Assembly (NCBI GenBank): GCA_022703255.1
Contig: JAKLDZ010000010.1
Coordinates: 1 to 34,746 of the forward strand
From: Myxococcota bacterium
GTDB taxonomy: Bacteria > Myxococcota_A > Polyangia > Polyangiales > Polyangiaceae
DNA length: 34,746 nt
Reading direction: 5' to 3'
The notes below the pieces were generated by a model. The model was not told where the DNA came from, ran no database searches, and saw only the letters and a program-made list of their open reading frames with translations. Below, one piece after another: positions 1-7,975 of this stretch; the first letter of the stretch is position 1, and every line of letters begins with the position of its first letter. The position numbers were made by a program, and so were the translations under genes.

Positions 1-507
1 GTTATTCCCGAGACCCCGACGATCAAGACGATACGTTTCAAGCCGGATGAGCGGATCTCATTCCGGACGGGACAATTTGTCGAGATCACTATCCCCGGCG
101 TGGGCGAGGCGCCGTTCACGCCTTCCTCGAAACGACGCGCAGTGATCGCCGCGATCGTCGTGTGCGCCATCGGTGCAGTGGCCGGCTTCGCACTGCTCGG
201 ACGTCATGAGCCTGCCACCGGTTCGTCTCCCCTCCCGTCGGCCCCATCGTCCGCAGAGCTCGCGAGCGCCCAGCCGTCCTCGGTTGCCTCTGTCGAGTCC
301 GCCGCCCCAGCGATCGCCTCTGCGGAGTCCGCACCCTCGGCGAGCGCTGCAGCGTCGGTTGCCTCTGCGACTCCGGTTGCCTCGACCGTTCCGGTCTCGA
401 CCGGGGCTCGTCCCGCCAAGGGCAAGGCCCCGGTCGCGAGTGCAACGGTGACGGCGTCGCCGCAGACGAGCCCCGATTCCGGGCGCTCTCGCTACTCGCG
501 CGAGTGA
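1..507 (+). CDS. Partial, apparently chimeric ORF: flavoprotein-reductase-like start joined to a TM/Ala-Ser-rich tail
   Basis: The frame is open from base 1 and stops at 505-507 (168 codons), so the 5' end is missing. Residues 1 to about 43 read like the start of the FAD-binding domain of hydrogenase-gamma or sulfite-reductase-B type oxidoreductases (F-x-x-GQFV, then GVGEAPFTPSS). The family would continue into a flavin/NAD(P) domain of over 200 residues. Instead, from about residue 44 there is a basic KRR, one hydrophobic transmembrane segment and a roughly 100-residue Ala/Ser/Pro/Val-rich tail, like the C-terminal end of a myxobacterial Ser/Thr kinase or other single-pass membrane protein. 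The first about 130 bases use more A/T-ending codons than the rest. I infer a join of two unrelated pieces, either a rearrangement or an assembly chimera at a contig edge. A functional product is doubtful. Confidence 0.45.
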   Translation, partial: VIPETPTIKTIRFKPDERISFRTGQFVEITIPGVGEAPFTPSSKRRAVIAAIVVCAIGAVAGFALLGRHEPATGSSPLPSAPSSAELASAQPSSVASVESAAPAIASAESAPSASAAASVASATPVASTVPVSTGARPAKGKAPVASATVTASPQTSPDSGRSRYSRE

Positions 508-559
508 CCCGCGGGTTGGCTCTTCCTCTCCGGGGGCCGAAGGAACTATAGGAGCGCGC

Positions 560-1729
560 ATGAGACGCTATCTCCTTGCACTGCTCGGGATGCTCGCGGC
601 GTGCTCCGCGGGCGCGCGGGTCACGACCGTCCCCCCTGGTTCCTCCTCGACGCCGGGGCCGGACGCGTCGTTGCTGCTGGTCCCGGAGGCCGGTGCGTTC
701 GAAGACGCGGCCTTGGACGCGCTGATGGAGGCGGAGGGGGACGGGGCGGCAGATGGCGCGGTGGATGGCGCGACGGCGGCCGCGGACGCGGGGCCTGCGG
801 CGTGTCCGGAGGGGATGATCCTGATCGACGGCGACTACTGCACCGATGTGGAAGTGAAGTGCCTGAAGAGCTGGTTCGACAAGGTGAACAAGAAGACGGT
901 GTGCGAGGAGTTCGAGCCGCCTGCTCGTTGCATCGGCCAGAAGGTGCACAAGCGGTTCTGCATCGACCGCTATTCGTGGCCGAACGTGGCCGGCGTGCGC
1001 GCCGAGGTGATGAACAACTTCTACCAGGCGCAGGTGAAGTGCGCCTCGGTGGGCAAGCGCATGTGCACCGAATCGGAGTGGACGCTGGCGTGCGAGGGGC
1101 CGGAGATGAAGCCGTACCCGTACGGATATGTTCGTGACCCGACCAAGTGCAACGGGGACCACGGCTGGGACGGCCCGGACATGAAGAAGGTTGCCAAGCG
1201 CGACGCGAAGGAGCTGGCGCGGCTGTGGCGGGGGGTGCCCAACGGGGCGCAGCCCGAGTGCGTCAGCGATTACGGGGTGCCGGACCTGCCGGGGAACACC
1301 GACGACGTGGTTGCGAGCGAGACCTTCGGCGACGGCTGGAAGGGCAAGTACGACAGCGTTCACACCGGTGGGCCCTGGTACAAGGGCACCCGCAACCAGT
1401 GTCGTCCGAAGATCTACACGCACGACGAGGGCTTCTATTACTACTTCCTGAGCTTCCGCTGCTGTGGCGAAGCGGACTTCAAGGCGACCGATCCGCGCAC
1501 TCCCAAGCAGGTCAAGGGCAGCTGGAACTTCCGTCGCGTGGAGAGCCTCGCGCGCTTCAGCGTGGAGCAGATGAAGCACAAGCTCGAGCTCAAGACGCGC
1601 GGCGAGTGCAAGTGCAAAGACGAGGACAAGCTGTGCCGGACGATGTGCGGCACGCTGCTCGGTCCCAACGCCCGGGACATCGATCTCAAGGCGCCCCGGG
1701 GCGAGGGCGAGGCCGCGCCCCCTCCCTGA
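560..1729 (+). CDS. Lipoprotein with degenerate formylglycine-generating-enzyme (SUMF1)-like domain
   Basis: 389 aa. The start has a good Shine-Dalgarno (AGGAG about 7 bases upstream). Residues 1-14 are a signal peptide with lipobox L12-A-A-C15, so the protein is predicted to be an exported lipoprotein. A Gly/Asp/Ala-rich linker follows to about residue 80. Residues 82-303 carry FGE-sulfatase landmarks: R-M-C-T-E-S-E-W (167-174), PYPYG (185-189), GVPDLPGN (239-246, the family's G-x-x-D-M-x-GN), GGPW (270-273) and SFRCC (298-302). Many extra cysteines are present and the family Arg-rich stretch before the last motif is weak, so it may be a non-catalytic structural member, as is common among myxobacterial lipoproteins. 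The C-terminal about 85 residues are charged and Cys-containing with no recognised domain. The fold call is moderately sure; formylglycine-forming activity is doubtful. Confidence 0.75.
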   Translation: MRRYLLALLGMLAACSAGARVTTVPPGSSSTPGPDASLLLVPEAGAFEDAALDALMEAEGDGAADGAVDGATAAADAGPAACPEGMILIDGDYCTDVEVKCLKSWFDKVNKKTVCEEFEPPARCIGQKVHKRFCIDRYSWPNVAGVRAEVMNNFYQAQVKCASVGKRMCTESEWTLACEGPEMKPYPYGYVRDPTKCNGDHGWDGPDMKKVAKRDAKELARLWRGVPNGAQPECVSDYGVPDLPGNTDDVVASETFGDGWKGKYDSVHTGGPWYKGTRNQCRPKIYTHDEGFYYYFLSFRCCGEADFKATDPRTPKQVKGSWNFRRVESLARFSVEQMKHKLELKTRGECKCKDEDKLCRTMCGTLLGPNARDIDLKAPRGEGEAAPPP

Positions 1730-1853
1730 GCCGATCGGACCCGTCGGCTCGCAGCTCTTCCGAACACCCAACGCTCCTCCCTATGGCGCCGTCGTCGCGA
1801 GTGCGGCAAGATCCTGCCTCGACCTTGGCTTCGAGCCTGCGGGAGGACGATTG

Positions 1854-2876
1854 ATGAACATCGGGTTTTCTAAGGCGACGTGGTGTGCGGTAGCGACGAT
1901 CCTGGTGGTCGCTTGCAGTGGCTCGACGGAGGAGGGAGGTAGCGCAGGCACCGGGTCCGGAGGCGGAGCCGGCGCGGTGTCGTCGGGGCCGATCGCGCAG
2001 GACCAGTTTGCCCAGGCGTACACCGACGCGATCTGCAACAACGCGGCACCGTGTTGCCAGAAGTACGGGATGCCGTTCAACGGGGCGAAGTGCTCCGCGG
2101 CATTCCGGGCCGAGTTCGACAAGGACTTCGGCAAGATCGCGGCCACTCCTGGCGTCTCGTACGACGCGGCCAAGGCCGGGGAGTGCATCGCATGGGTCGA
2201 GAAGATCACGAAGCTGTGCGCGGTGACCGAGGCCGACGCTGTAGCGATGCAGAGCGCCTGCGGGGCCGTGTGGCGGGGAAGCAAGGGGGAGGGAGAGGCG
2301 TGCTCATCAAACTACGAGTGTTCCGGCGCGGATACGGGGGCTGCGGAGTGCGACAGTACCATCGTGAATGGCGAGTATCAGGGGACCTGCGCGAAGTCGG
2401 CCGGAGCGCCCGAACGCGGGGTCAAGGGCTCCGCGTGCAACGCCACGTGCATGTCCCAGGGAACCGGCTCCGAGTGTTCCGGCGGTGGCGGTGCAGGCGG
2501 ATCCACGGGCACCCCGGGAACGGCCGAGTGTTGGATCGACGACGGGCTGCAGTGCGAATACCCGTCGTTCAAGTGCGTCGAGCTGGTCCCCGAGGGGCAG
2601 CCCTGCAGCTTCAGCAACCTCTGTGTGGCCTCGGCATGGTGCAAGGACGGCACGTGCGTGGCGAAGTCGCCCGCCGGAGGAGACTGCGACCTCTCGTCCA
2701 TGGGCTGGGAGTGCGTGGACGGCACCTACTGCGATAAGACCATGCTGAAGTGCAACGCCAAGGCGGCGGAGGGCGCGTCGTGCACGGACTCCGAGCAGTG
2801 CGCGACCGGGCGGTGTGAGGAAGGCAAGTGCATCCCGCGCAATGCGTTCGTGGACGACGACATCTGCTCCGAATGA
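1854..2876 (+). CDS. Cys-rich lipoprotein, Dickkopf-like repeat type
   Basis: 340 aa from the ATG at 1854. A TTG at 1851 is also in frame, but GGGAGGA at 1841-1847 sits better for the ATG. Residues 1-20 are a signal peptide with lipobox V-V-A-C21, followed by a Gly/Ser/Ala linker. Residues about 45-135 form a helical region with paired cysteines. The C-terminal half (about 145-340) has a repeated G-x-x-C-x(4,6)-C spacing (for example S-N-Y-E-C and D-S-E-Q-C-A-T-G-R-C), the pattern of the small Cys-rich repeats common in Sorangium and Polyangium surface lipoproteins. The role is unknown; a disulfide-stabilised outer-surface protein is the simplest inference. The next upstream gene is also a lipoprotein, 124 bases away. 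Confidence 0.8.
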   Translation: MNIGFSKATWCAVATILVVACSGSTEEGGSAGTGSGGGAGAVSSGPIAQDQFAQAYTDAICNNAAPCCQKYGMPFNGAKCSAAFRAEFDKDFGKIAATPGVSYDAAKAGECIAWVEKITKLCAVTEADAVAMQSACGAVWRGSKGEGEACSSNYECSGADTGAAECDSTIVNGEYQGTCAKSAGAPERGVKGSACNATCMSQGTGSECSGGGGAGGSTGTPGTAECWIDDGLQCEYPSFKCVELVPEGQPCSFSNLCVASAWCKDGTCVAKSPAGGDCDLSSMGWECVDGTYCDKTMLKCNAKAAEGASCTDSEQCATGRCEEGKCIPRNAFVDDDICSE

Positions 2877-3127
2877 AGGCCATCCCTCCAATCGACCGTC
2901 TGGAAGAACGACCTTCCGCGCGCTGGAATCAGTGCATGTCCGAGACCGCACGAAAGCTGCTCGAAGAGGCCCTGTGCTGTGAGATTAGCGGCTGAGACGA
3001 TGGAGGCGTGGAGATACTGTGCCAAACAGGTGGTCTCGGGAATCATGGAGCACATGCAGAGGAAGAACATCGGCACGCTGCGAGTGGACAACTGCAGTCC
3101 GCCTGGATGTTTGAAGGGAGGTTGGCG

Positions 3128-3976
3128 ATGTGGAGACGATCCTGGATGTGCGCGCCTGCATTCGCAGCGATCCTCCTTGGCTGCACCTCCACGGGGCACC
3201 AGGACGTTCCCGTGTCCGCGAGCGCAGGGCCCTGCGACGGAACGGGCGGTATCCGGATGGCGATAGCCGTGAGTGGACAGGTCGGCCGGGCATTGAGCTA
3301 CAGCGCTGTACAGTTGGAGCTGGGCTACCAGTACATCTACGTTGATGGCACATGCAGGTACTGGGTATCGCCGACCTGGAGTGGCGGTTCACTCGCGGTG
3401 TGGGGCGCCATTCACGAGGGCGTACTCACGAGTGAGGAAGCGTCCCAAATCGGGAACTCGATCCGATATGGAGACACCGGCGCATTCTCCACTCAATGCC
3501 CAAGCAGTACCAGCGTCCACGACTCGCCGCCCATTTACCTTTACAACGGGGAGCAAGTCGAAGTGTGCTGGCCGGACGCTGAACTGATTCAGTCTGCGCT
3601 CCTGCAGTGGAACAAGCTCTTTCCTTCGTTGTACTCTCGAGGAACGCCGGTTGATGGAGCGCTTCGGATAGAGGTCGGCATTTCTTCTGTGCTGCCGACC
3701 TGGGTCCCCACGTACTCATGGCCTATTGAATCGTCCATCGAGGACTTCGTTGTAGATCCGCAATTCGCGAATGCTGTCGGCGTGTCATTCAAGATCGAGG
3801 ATGCTGCCTCCGTGGCTGCCCTCTTGTCGCTACGGTCCCAGTTCATCAAGGATTGCGAATCGCTGAACACCGCGGGAAGGGGCATTCCACTCGCGGGGGG
3901 ATACTCGCTGTTCATGAGAGAGGAACTTCCGTTCACCGACGTGCATGGTTTGTTTGCGCCCGTCCAGCCACAGTGA
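3128..3976 (+). CDS. Orphan lipoprotein, unrecognised
   Basis: 282 aa. The reading frame extends further upstream, but the ATG at 3128 is chosen because GGGAGG lies just before it (3117-3122) and it yields a signal peptide with lipobox L16-L-G-C19. The mature part is soluble-looking, with Trp/Tyr/Ser-rich stretches and a few cysteines, and no family is recognised. Base composition looks lower in G+C and codon use looser than the flanking genes (many TAC, GTT, GAT and TCA codons), which suggests recent acquisition or weak selection. It is bounded by about 250 bases of empty DNA upstream and a hairpin-rich decayed region downstream. Confidence 0.65.
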   Translation: MWRRSWMCAPAFAAILLGCTSTGHQDVPVSASAGPCDGTGGIRMAIAVSGQVGRALSYSAVQLELGYQYIYVDGTCRYWVSPTWSGGSLAVWGAIHEGVLTSEEASQIGNSIRYGDTGAFSTQCPSSTSVHDSPPIYLYNGEQVEVCWPDAELIQSALLQWNKLFPSLYSRGTPVDGALRIEVGISSVLPTWVPTYSWPIESSIEDFVVDPQFANAVGVSFKIEDAASVAALLSLRSQFIKDCESLNTAGRGIPLAGGYSLFMREELPFTDVHGLFAPVQPQ

Positions 3977-4147
3977 GAAGGCGCTGTGAAATCCGGTGCC
4001 GTTACGATGCGGCGGCGTAACCGCCCGGTGTGGAGCATCCTGACCTTGCCGCCAGAAGGCCCATGGCCCCACCCGCTTGCCGAGCGCCGCTCCGCCAAGG
4101 GCGGCGGGTGGGAGAGCACCGAACACCTGACTCCACATCGAGCTCAG

Positions 4148-4166
4148 AGCCCGCCGCAGGCGGGCT
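4148..4166. terminator. Perfect 8-bp hairpin, possible terminator
   Basis: AGCCCGCC, a 3-base loop GCA, then GGCGGGCT: a perfect 8-bp GC-rich stem about 170 bases after the lipoprotein stop at 3976. No T-run follows on either strand, so intrinsic termination is uncertain. It may be a structural or REP-like element. Confidence 0.35.
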
Positions 4167-4232
4167 TGCTCGTGCCATCGAACCATGGATTCACTCTGGC
4201 CATTCCCAAGAATCTTCCGGTTGCCCCCAATG

Positions 4233-4252
4233 CCCCGCACCTCGGTGCGGGG
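4233..4252. repeat. Perfect 9-bp inverted repeat
   Basis: CCCCGCACC, TC, GGTGCGGGG: a perfect palindrome-like hairpin with a 2-base centre (in practice a larger loop). There is no T-tract. It may be a bidirectional terminator or a REP-like unit; its function is unknown. Confidence 0.4.
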
Positions 4253-4382
4253 TACTTCAAGGGAGTCCCTCTCAAGCCCCTCCTGCAGACAGACTCCCCA
4301 TGGGTGTGAGTTGCAGCCCCTGGATCGCAAGGTCTGGTGCCGAGCCCTCGCCTTCCCTCGCTGCAACCCCTGCCGCTCGCAA

Positions 4383-4419
4383 TTCGGCGCCACGCGTCGT
4401 CAGCCCATTTCGGCGCCAC
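4383..4419. repeat. Direct repeats of TTCGGCGCCAC, IS-end-like
   Basis: TTCGGCGCCAC occurs at 4383-4393 and 4409-4419, a 26-base period. Each copy contains the palindrome GGCGCC. Tandem sites of this kind are typical of transposon termini that bind several transposase units, for example IS21-type ends. The neighbouring truncated gene on the - strand loses protein-like sequence at about this point. Assignment to an IS end is inference; no transposase gene is present. Confidence 0.35.
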
Positions 4420-4429
4420 CGACACTGAA

Positions 4430-4758
4430 GGCGTCTGCGCCTCGAGCTGCTCGGCGAGCATTCCCATGCCGTACTCGAACGACGCGCCCAGCGCCTCGAT
4501 GCCTTCGCCGATGGCGTCCAGCTTCCGGCCCATCATGCCGAAGCCTTCCCGAAGCGTTCCATCGACACGATCGAACCCCTGGGCATAGGTCGCGGCCAGC
4601 GCCTCGTTGCTCGCGACCACCTGACGGGTCTGCTCGGAGATTGCGTGGCGAACCTCACGCCCCGACTTGCGGATGGTTCCCTTGACGTCCTGTACGAAAG
4701 CGTTGACGGTCAAGTAGTCTGTCCACGAGATCTGCGAGCCTGAGCGGTAATAGATCAC
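4430..4758 (-). pseudogene. N-terminal fragment of an unrecognised helical protein
   Basis: The likely start is a GTG at 4758 (reading MIYYRSGSQ), 6 bases after GGAGG at 4769-4765. About 110 residues look like real protein: a short beta-like start, then a long amphipathic helical segment with heptad-like spacing (ISEQTRQVVASNEAL; then KLDAIGEGIEAL). After LEAQ, at about 4430, the frame stays open to 4144 but becomes low-complexity and non-protein-like. This change coincides with the repeat pair at 4383-4419. I infer a gene cut by an insertion that later decayed. The family is not recognised. Confidence 0.5.
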
Positions 4759-4955
4759 CACGAACCTCCAGCGGGAATGATCGCCCATCGCCCGTGCTCT
4801 CGCAACCATGGCGCGCTGCCCACCACGGGGGCCCAAGACGCGTTCATCTGCGGGGCGCCCATGTCGCCTTGACTCGCAAGAGCCGTTCGGTATATCCAGA
4901 ATTCGCCCCGGTACGTGCGTCTGTCGCGAAGCACCCCGTTTCTTCGAGGCCCACC

Positions 4956-6977
4956 ATGAGCAACCGATATTTCCTTGGCTTCAGTGCTCTGGCCGCGCTC
5001 CTCCTGGCTCCGGCGGCGCACGCCGCGGATTCCGAGCTGTTCTTCGCCGTACCCGGGCAGAACGCCAGCTCCCAAATGCACGTCAGCTGGCACGCGGCGG
5101 CCTCCGGAACCCGACTCGCCTACACCCGGAAGAGCGACGTCGGCGTCGTCGATCCCAGCTATGTCAACTGCGGCGCTTCCGCCTTGGACAAGACCTTCTC
5201 CAACGGGAGCTTCTATCGGTGCGCGGCCGCGCTCGACGGCTTGGATTCGGACACGGAGTACGTTCTGCGGGTCGACGGGAGTTCGCCGACACCGGAGCGG
5301 GTGTTGAAGACCGCTGCGGGCCATGGCTCCTTCACGTTTCTGTGGATGAGCGACATCCACGCGTACCCGTCCATCCCCGGCCGCGTGAACAAGGCCGACG
5401 CCCTGGCCGCGCGTGGGGCGCAAATCGCGGGCAAGCTGGACTTCGTGCTTCTGACCGGGGATCTCACGGCCCACGGCGCCAATTACACGCACTGGCAGGA
5501 GTTGGATCGGAGCGCATTCGCCAACGCCTATTGGCTGGCACCGACTCCCGGAAACCACGACTACTACGACAGCTCCGCCAACACGATCGACGATCGCTTC
5601 TACAATGCCGTGTTCTCCAACCCGGCCAACGGCGCCTCGGAGGTGCCCAATAGCACCTGGTGGTTCCGCTACAACAACGCGCTGTTCATCTCCATGAACA
5701 CGGAGGCCCGCACCGCCGAGGCGGTCGCCGCCCAGAAAGCCTGGTTGAAGCAGGTCGTCACCGACAACCCCGCTCAGTACATCATCGTCTATCTGCACCG
5801 GACCTTCTTCCTGGGGAGCGAGTCGAGCTCCAACAACGTGGCTCGAAAGAGCTCCACCTATACGACCTACGGCGCCCTGCTCGAGGAGCTCGGGGTCGAT
5901 CTCGCCCTGGGCGGAGATGACCACGCCTACGTCAGAACGAAGGAGATCAGCAACGGCGCGGTCGTCACGACCGGCCACGGCACCACCTACCTCAGCGCCA
6001 CCCAGATCGGGGACCGCGGAGTGCCCGTCGCTTCGGGCACTGGCGCCTACGCCGAAAAGGTCTACGGCGGCAAGGACGTGAGCAGTGCGTCGGTGATCAC
6101 CATCAGCGACACCTCAATCGACGGGGTGCTGTTCGAGGCCGACGGCACGGTGCGCGACAGCTACTCGATTGCCGCGCACCGGCCGGCCCCGGTGGACTCC
6201 TTCGACAAGAACGCCTACGCCAATGCCTTCACGGCCCACGTCAACCCGCCCGATCTGACCAAGGGGTTCCTCGGCTTCAGCGACAAGGGCTACGACCGCG
6301 TGAAGACCATCGAGGTGACCGATGCGGTGGCCCCGGCGACCTCCTACGCGAAGTTCGCGCCCCAGGCGTCGATGACCCAGGCGACGCTCAGCCCCCTTGT
6401 CCCGGGCACCACCTATCAGATGAATGTTCATATCCTGTTCAAGGACGGTGATGAGCGGGATACTCCCGTGGGACTGGTCAACAAGCTCTCGCCCGGCACC
6501 TACGCGAACCTGCGTCTCGAGAACGCGCAAGGCGCGGTGTACCTCCGGTGGAAGAACGACCTTGTCCCCGACGAAATCAGCCGCATCGTCGTATCGGCCA
6601 ACGGCGCCTGGCAGAAGGAGCTGACCGCCGATGCCACAGAGGTCGACGTGACTCCGGGGCTGCACCAGGGCGCCAATACCGTCGGCTTCTCGGTCATCGA
6701 CCGCTACAAGGACCAGATCTTCAACGAGTCGTTGACCTACGACTACGCGCTGGGGGCTGCGGGGGATGCGGGGACTGCGGTGGGCGATGGCGGCGCGCAG
6801 CAGGAGGGGGTCTGGGGCAACGACGCTCCGGAGGGGTGCGCGTGCGGCGTGACATCCGATGCGTCCCACGGATGGTCGCGCGGCTATCCCCTGCTCCTGG
6901 CTGCTCTTCTCCTGTCCGGTCGACGGCTCCGCCGCAGGGCGCAGCGCCAGGGCGTTGATCTGCTTCTGCGCCACTGA
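4956..6977 (+). CDS. Secreted calcineurin-like metallophosphoesterase with MYXO-CTERM-like tail
   Basis: 673 aa from the ATG at 4956, which opens a clean signal peptide (about 1-23, A-H-A cleavage). Residues about 28-120 resemble the fibronectin-like N-terminal domain of purple acid phosphatases. The catalytic domain shows D133-x-H135 (SDIH), GD169, G-N200-H201-D202 and H281. The last metal motif reads G-D-D-H323-A-Y instead of the usual G-H-x-H, so the first His is replaced by Asp. A beta-rich region with fibronectin-like character fills about 420-620. The last about 45 residues have G-C-A-C, a hydrophobic stretch and an Arg cluster (GRRLRRRA), matching the MYXO-CTERM sorting pattern, so outer-surface anchoring is inferred. 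The substrate is unknown (phosphomonoester or phosphodiester). Confidence 0.85.
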   Translation: MSNRYFLGFSALAALLLAPAAHAADSELFFAVPGQNASSQMHVSWHAAASGTRLAYTRKSDVGVVDPSYVNCGASALDKTFSNGSFYRCAAALDGLDSDTEYVLRVDGSSPTPERVLKTAAGHGSFTFLWMSDIHAYPSIPGRVNKADALAARGAQIAGKLDFVLLTGDLTAHGANYTHWQELDRSAFANAYWLAPTPGNHDYYDSSANTIDDRFYNAVFSNPANGASEVPNSTWWFRYNNALFISMNTEARTAEAVAAQKAWLKQVVTDNPAQYIIVYLHRTFFLGSESSSNNVARKSSTYTTYGALLEELGVDLALGGDDHAYVRTKEISNGAVVTTGHGTTYLSATQIGDRGVPVASGTGAYAEKVYGGKDVSSASVITISDTSIDGVLFEADGTVRDSYSIAAHRPAPVDSFDKNAYANAFTAHVNPPDLTKGFLGFSDKGYDRVKTIEVTDAVAPATSYAKFAPQASMTQATLSPLVPGTTYQMNVHILFKDGDERDTPVGLVNKLSPGTYANLRLENAQGAVYLRWKNDLVPDEISRIVVSANGAWQKELTADATEVDVTPGLHQGANTVGFSVIDRYKDQIFNESLTYDYALGAAGDAGTAVGDGGAQQEGVWGNDAPEGCACGVTSDASHGWSRGYPLLLAALLLSGRRLRRRAQRQGVDLLLRH

Positions 6978-7029
6978 CCCTGCCCATGCGCCGCAAGGTG
7001 CCGGGCCGGTAGGGTGACGGCTGGGCCGA

Positions 7030-7308
7030 TCAGGGCTGCGCCCCGTCCTCGTAGTGGTAGTGCTCCTGCGATGCCGAGGTGAAGGCTCCGATGAACTCGC
7101 TGGATCTCTCGCGTTCGTTCTTGGGCTCGAAGTCCCCACGTTCCACCGCACGGTCGTAGACCCCAACGTCGACGGGATATGCGGTGAGTATCCCGGTGAG
7201 CTTGTGCGTCTTGATCCACGCCTCGCCTTTCCGCCGCGTCGAGAACACGCCGCTCGTGAACCTGCCTGCGGCTCCGTGGAAGACCCAGACGACCTCGCTC
7301 GCACCCAT
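7030..7308 (-). CDS. Small DUF7710-like protein
   Basis: 92 aa. The ATG at 7308 has GGAGG directly upstream (CGAGGAGGCGTG), so longer in-frame starts are not needed. The sequence reads V-W-V-F-H-G, then G-x-F-x-S-G-V-F-S-T, then A-W-I-x-x-H-x-L-T-G and L-T-A-Y-P-V-D-x-G-V-Y-D, the conserved pattern I associate with DUF7710. Members are single-domain cytoplasmic proteins of unknown role, sometimes found in toxin-immunity neighbourhoods. It is convergent with the phosphoesterase gene (52 bases between stops) and is followed by a HipBA module on the other side. No function is claimed. Confidence 0.7.
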   Translation of the reverse strand: MGASEVVWVFHGAAGRFTSGVFSTRRKGEAWIKTHKLTGILTAYPVDVGVYDRAVERGDFEPKNERERSSEFIGAFTSASQEHYHYEDGAQP

Positions 7309-7681
7309 CACGCCTCCTCGTCGAAGAACTCGCACCCCCGATGATCGAACCTGTGCGCTCCCAATCTCGGACTTCGCGGGAGGATGCACAGTGTGCTCAT
7401 CGTTCGTTTCCCGTCACAGGTGGCGACACCGAAACGCTTCCAGTGGAGCAACGACTTCGCGATCGCCACGATGTCAGGATGCACGACGCGCTTTCCCGCT
7501 TCCAGAAGGAACTGCGGGCGACCTTCGCGGGCTGCCTGGAACTTGTCGGTGGCCCGGGCCGATCACGTGGTGGTGTGCCCATGTCTTCGATCGACGACAC
7601 CGGCAGTGATGTCGTCGTTCGTTTACACTTGCCGCATGTCGCCGTTCGTTTACACTGAGTGCAGGCCCTCGAGACCCCGCC
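7309..7681. other. Intergenic region carrying the hipBA control sites
   Basis: The interval separates the divergent DUF7710-like gene and hipB. Open frames across it give no protein-like sequence or ribosome-binding site. The only structured element seen is the direct-repeat pair at 7609-7656 just upstream of hipB. Confidence 0.5.
7609..7656 (+). promoter_or_regulatory. Direct-repeat operator upstream of hipBA
   Basis: Two 21-base copies at 7609-7629 and 7636-7656 differ at one base (ATGTCGTCGTTCGTTTACAC versus ATGTCGCCGTTCGTTTACAC, each followed by T). Their start-to-start spacing is 27 bases, and the second copy ends 25 bases before the hipB ATG. HipB-type antitoxins repress their own operon by binding repeated sites in this position, so these are the likely operators. 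Each copy contains TTTACA, which resembles a -35 element, so repressor and RNA polymerase sites may overlap. Confidence 0.6.
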
Positions 7682-7975
7682 ATGTACGTGCGCACCCCGT
7701 CCGATATCGGCTCCGCGATCCGCGAGCAGCGGCGTCGCCGGAGAGTCTCCCAACAGAAGCTCGCCGACGACGTCGGCGTCAGCAGGCAGTGGCTCGTGGA
7801 GGTCGAACAAGGCAAGCCTCGTGCGGAGCTCGGCCTGGTGCTCAAGACGCTCGCAGCCCTCGGACTTCGCGTAGCGCTCGATGACGGCAAGACGGCAGGA
7901 CAGGGCGACCAGGGGCTCACGCCGCCCCCCGACATCGACGCGATTGTCGCACGCGCGCGCAAGGTGCGGCCATGA
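7682..7975 (+). CDS. hipB: HipB-like antitoxin, XRE-family HTH (y4mF type)
   Basis: 97 aa. Residues about 6-60 form a Cro/C1-type helix-turn-helix (R-R-R-x-S-Q-Q-K-L-A-D-D-V-G-V-S-R-Q-W), with the y4mF-style hydrophobic segment LKTLAALGL after it. The C-terminal about 30 residues are Pro/Asp-rich and probably contact the partner. The stop overlaps the next start by 4 bases (ATGA at 7972-7975), which is typical translational coupling of antitoxin and toxin. It should bind the direct repeats at 7609-7656 and repress the pair, with HipA as co-repressor. No strong Shine-Dalgarno precedes the ATG. Confidence 0.9.
   Translation: MYVRTPSDIGSAIREQRRRRRVSQQKLADDVGVSRQWLVEVEQGKPRAELGLVLKTLAALGLRVALDDGKTAGQGDQGLTPPPDIDAIVARARKVRP

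Larger units (their letters stand above)
3977..4429. other. Non-coding, decayed interval with hairpins
   Basis: No convincing gene is present; open frames here lack ribosome-binding sites and any recognisable sequence. The interval holds two perfect inverted repeats (4148-4166 and 4233-4252), a weaker one near 4092-4104, and a pair of direct repeats at 4383-4419. It lies between an orphan lipoprotein and a truncated gene and looks like a recombination scar. Confidence 0.5.

Noticed and set aside
3977-4429. Possible small genes around the hairpins (e.g. + frames from 3986 or 4030)
   Set aside because: No ribosome sites, unlike-protein composition, and they run through perfect inverted repeats.
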